NCBI RefSeq assembly: GCF_000196315.1
Contig: NC_014230.1
Coordinates: forward strand, 2,380,501-2,444,500
DNA length: 64,000 nt
From: Croceibacter atlanticus HTCC2559
GTDB taxonomy: Bacteria > Bacteroidota > Bacteroidia > Flavobacteriales > Flavobacteriaceae
Reading direction: 5' to 3'
Each line of letters opens with the position of its first letter. Position 1 is the first letter of the stretch. Of the stretch, positions 63,593 to 64,000 are shown one piece after another. The notes beneath the pieces are model-generated. The model was not told where the DNA came from. It worked only from the letters and a program-made list of their open reading frames with translations, and made no database searches. A program made the translations under genes and the position numbers.

Positions 63593-64000
63593 ATGAATTA
63601 TTTTAAAAAAATAATGAGGTTTGCGATACCTTATAAACGCTATGCCTTCTTAAATATATTCTTCAATATTTTATATGCATTGTTTAGTGGTCTGGCATTC
63701 ATGTCACTAATACCAATGATGCAGGTATTATTTGATCCTGAAGATATAAAAGTAACCGAAAAGCCTGTATATACAGGTATTACAAATATTAAGGATTATG
63801 CAGAAAACTCTTTAAACTACTTTATTACAAATGTAGCTGGCACAGACAAAATGCAAGCTTTAATTATTGTAATCTGCTTAGTTCTAGGCTTATTTATATT
63901 AAAGAATCTCTTTAGTTATTTTGCCATGTATTTTATCACCTTTTTAAGAAATGGTGTTTTAAAAGACATTCGCAACACATTGTATGATAAGATAACAGAA
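63593..64000 (+). CDS. ABC exporter, MsbA-like, N-terminal part
   Basis: The frame starts at the ATG at 63593 and runs off the window (136 residues visible). It shows a type-I exporter transmembrane domain: basic start (MNYFKKIMRFAIPYKRY), a first span (FLNIFFNILYALFSGLAFMSLIPMM), a periplasmic loop and a second span (LIIVICLVLGLFILKNLFSYFAMYF), then LRNGVLKDIRNTLYDKI. No nucleotide-binding domain is visible yet. MsbA-type exporters flip lipid A core or other lipids. Confidence 0.8.
   Translation, partial: MNYFKKIMRFAIPYKRYAFLNIFFNILYALFSGLAFMSLIPMMQVLFDPEDIKVTEKPVYTGITNIKDYAENSLNYFITNVAGTDKMQALIIVICLVLGLFILKNLFSYFAMYFITFLRNGVLKDIRNTLYDKITE

Noticed and set aside
1-64000. CRISPR arrays, tRNA or rRNA genes, insertion sequences, prophage
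   Set aside because: No direct-repeat arrays, no tRNA T-loop sequences such as GTTCGAATCC, no transposase or integrase frames and no compositional break were seen by reading; a dedicated scan could still find a degenerate case.

Overview
The window is AT-rich, gene-dense chromosomal DNA from a member of the Bacteroidota, most likely a marine Flavobacteriaceae. The grounds are Bacteroidota-type promoters (TTTG then TAnnTTTG), few Shine-Dalgarno sequences, several TTG starts, SusCD-free but lipoprotein-rich gene content, and family signatures typical of flavobacteria: BshA, the QEGLA/DUF1704 protein, DUF2853, DUF4199, the head-GIN/DUF2807 adhesin, type-B L31 and a Smr-less MutS2. Genus cannot be fixed from sequence reading alone. 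I see no rRNA, tRNA, CRISPR array, insertion sequence or prophage; this looks like core genome rather than an island.

Layout. 1-4.4 kb: the end of a SUI1 factor gene, then nucleoside phosphorylase, polyphosphate kinase and a cytoplasmic solute-binding-like protein in one run. 4.4-9.0 kb: divergent ung and mutS2, a DCC thiol-disulfide protein, and two orphan lipoproteins. 9.0-12.1 kb (minus): a tight operon of ATP-grasp ligase, N-formylglutamate amidohydrolase-like enzyme and a DUF1704 metallopeptidase-like protein. 12.2-14.8 kb (minus): aroC and a dicarboxylate/amino-acid symporter. 14.9-20.2 kb: a metallophosphoesterase, a lipoprotein, a giant FAD/Fe-S dehydrogenase and a small beta-barrel protein. 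20.2-24.3 kb (minus): a GH3/beta-lactamase fusion followed by bshA. 24.5-30.0 kb (minus): an apparent operon of amidase, MlaD, a membrane Fe-S protein, small secreted protein, HAD protein, CCG-domain protein and a conserved orphan; the Fe-S members form a split heterodisulfide-reductase-like electron-transfer module.

30.1-35.5 kb: lptD and ridA, a secreted orphan, a CvfB-like S1 protein and DUF2853. 35.5-48.7 kb: menD, a TPR protein, gyrA, clpC, a STAS-like protein, hutH, a transglutaminase-like protein and the NAD(P)HX repair fusion. 48.9-54.8 kb: gcvT, an SDR-type gene that has no canonical start codon, phhB, and a 1228-residue phosphoesterase/outer-membrane-barrel protein with a possible kinase-like middle domain. 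54.9-57.9 kb: an ECF sigma factor, a putative membrane anti-sigma factor and two repeat-built exported proteins in one operon. 57.9-64 kb: Sua5-type tRNA modification, a DUF2945 protein, an esterase lipoprotein, L31, DUF4199, a polyprenyl-phosphate-type glycosyltransferase, a phosphohexomutase and the start of an ABC exporter.

Much of the window serves the cell envelope (LptD, MlaD, amidase, GH3 fusion, glycosyltransferase, several lipoproteins) and thiol/redox metabolism (BshA, DCC protein, Fe-S module, ATP-grasp ligase). The best candidates for something under-described are the ATP-grasp/FGase/DUF1704 operon, the tripartite outer-membrane phosphoesterase, and the gene lacking a start codon.
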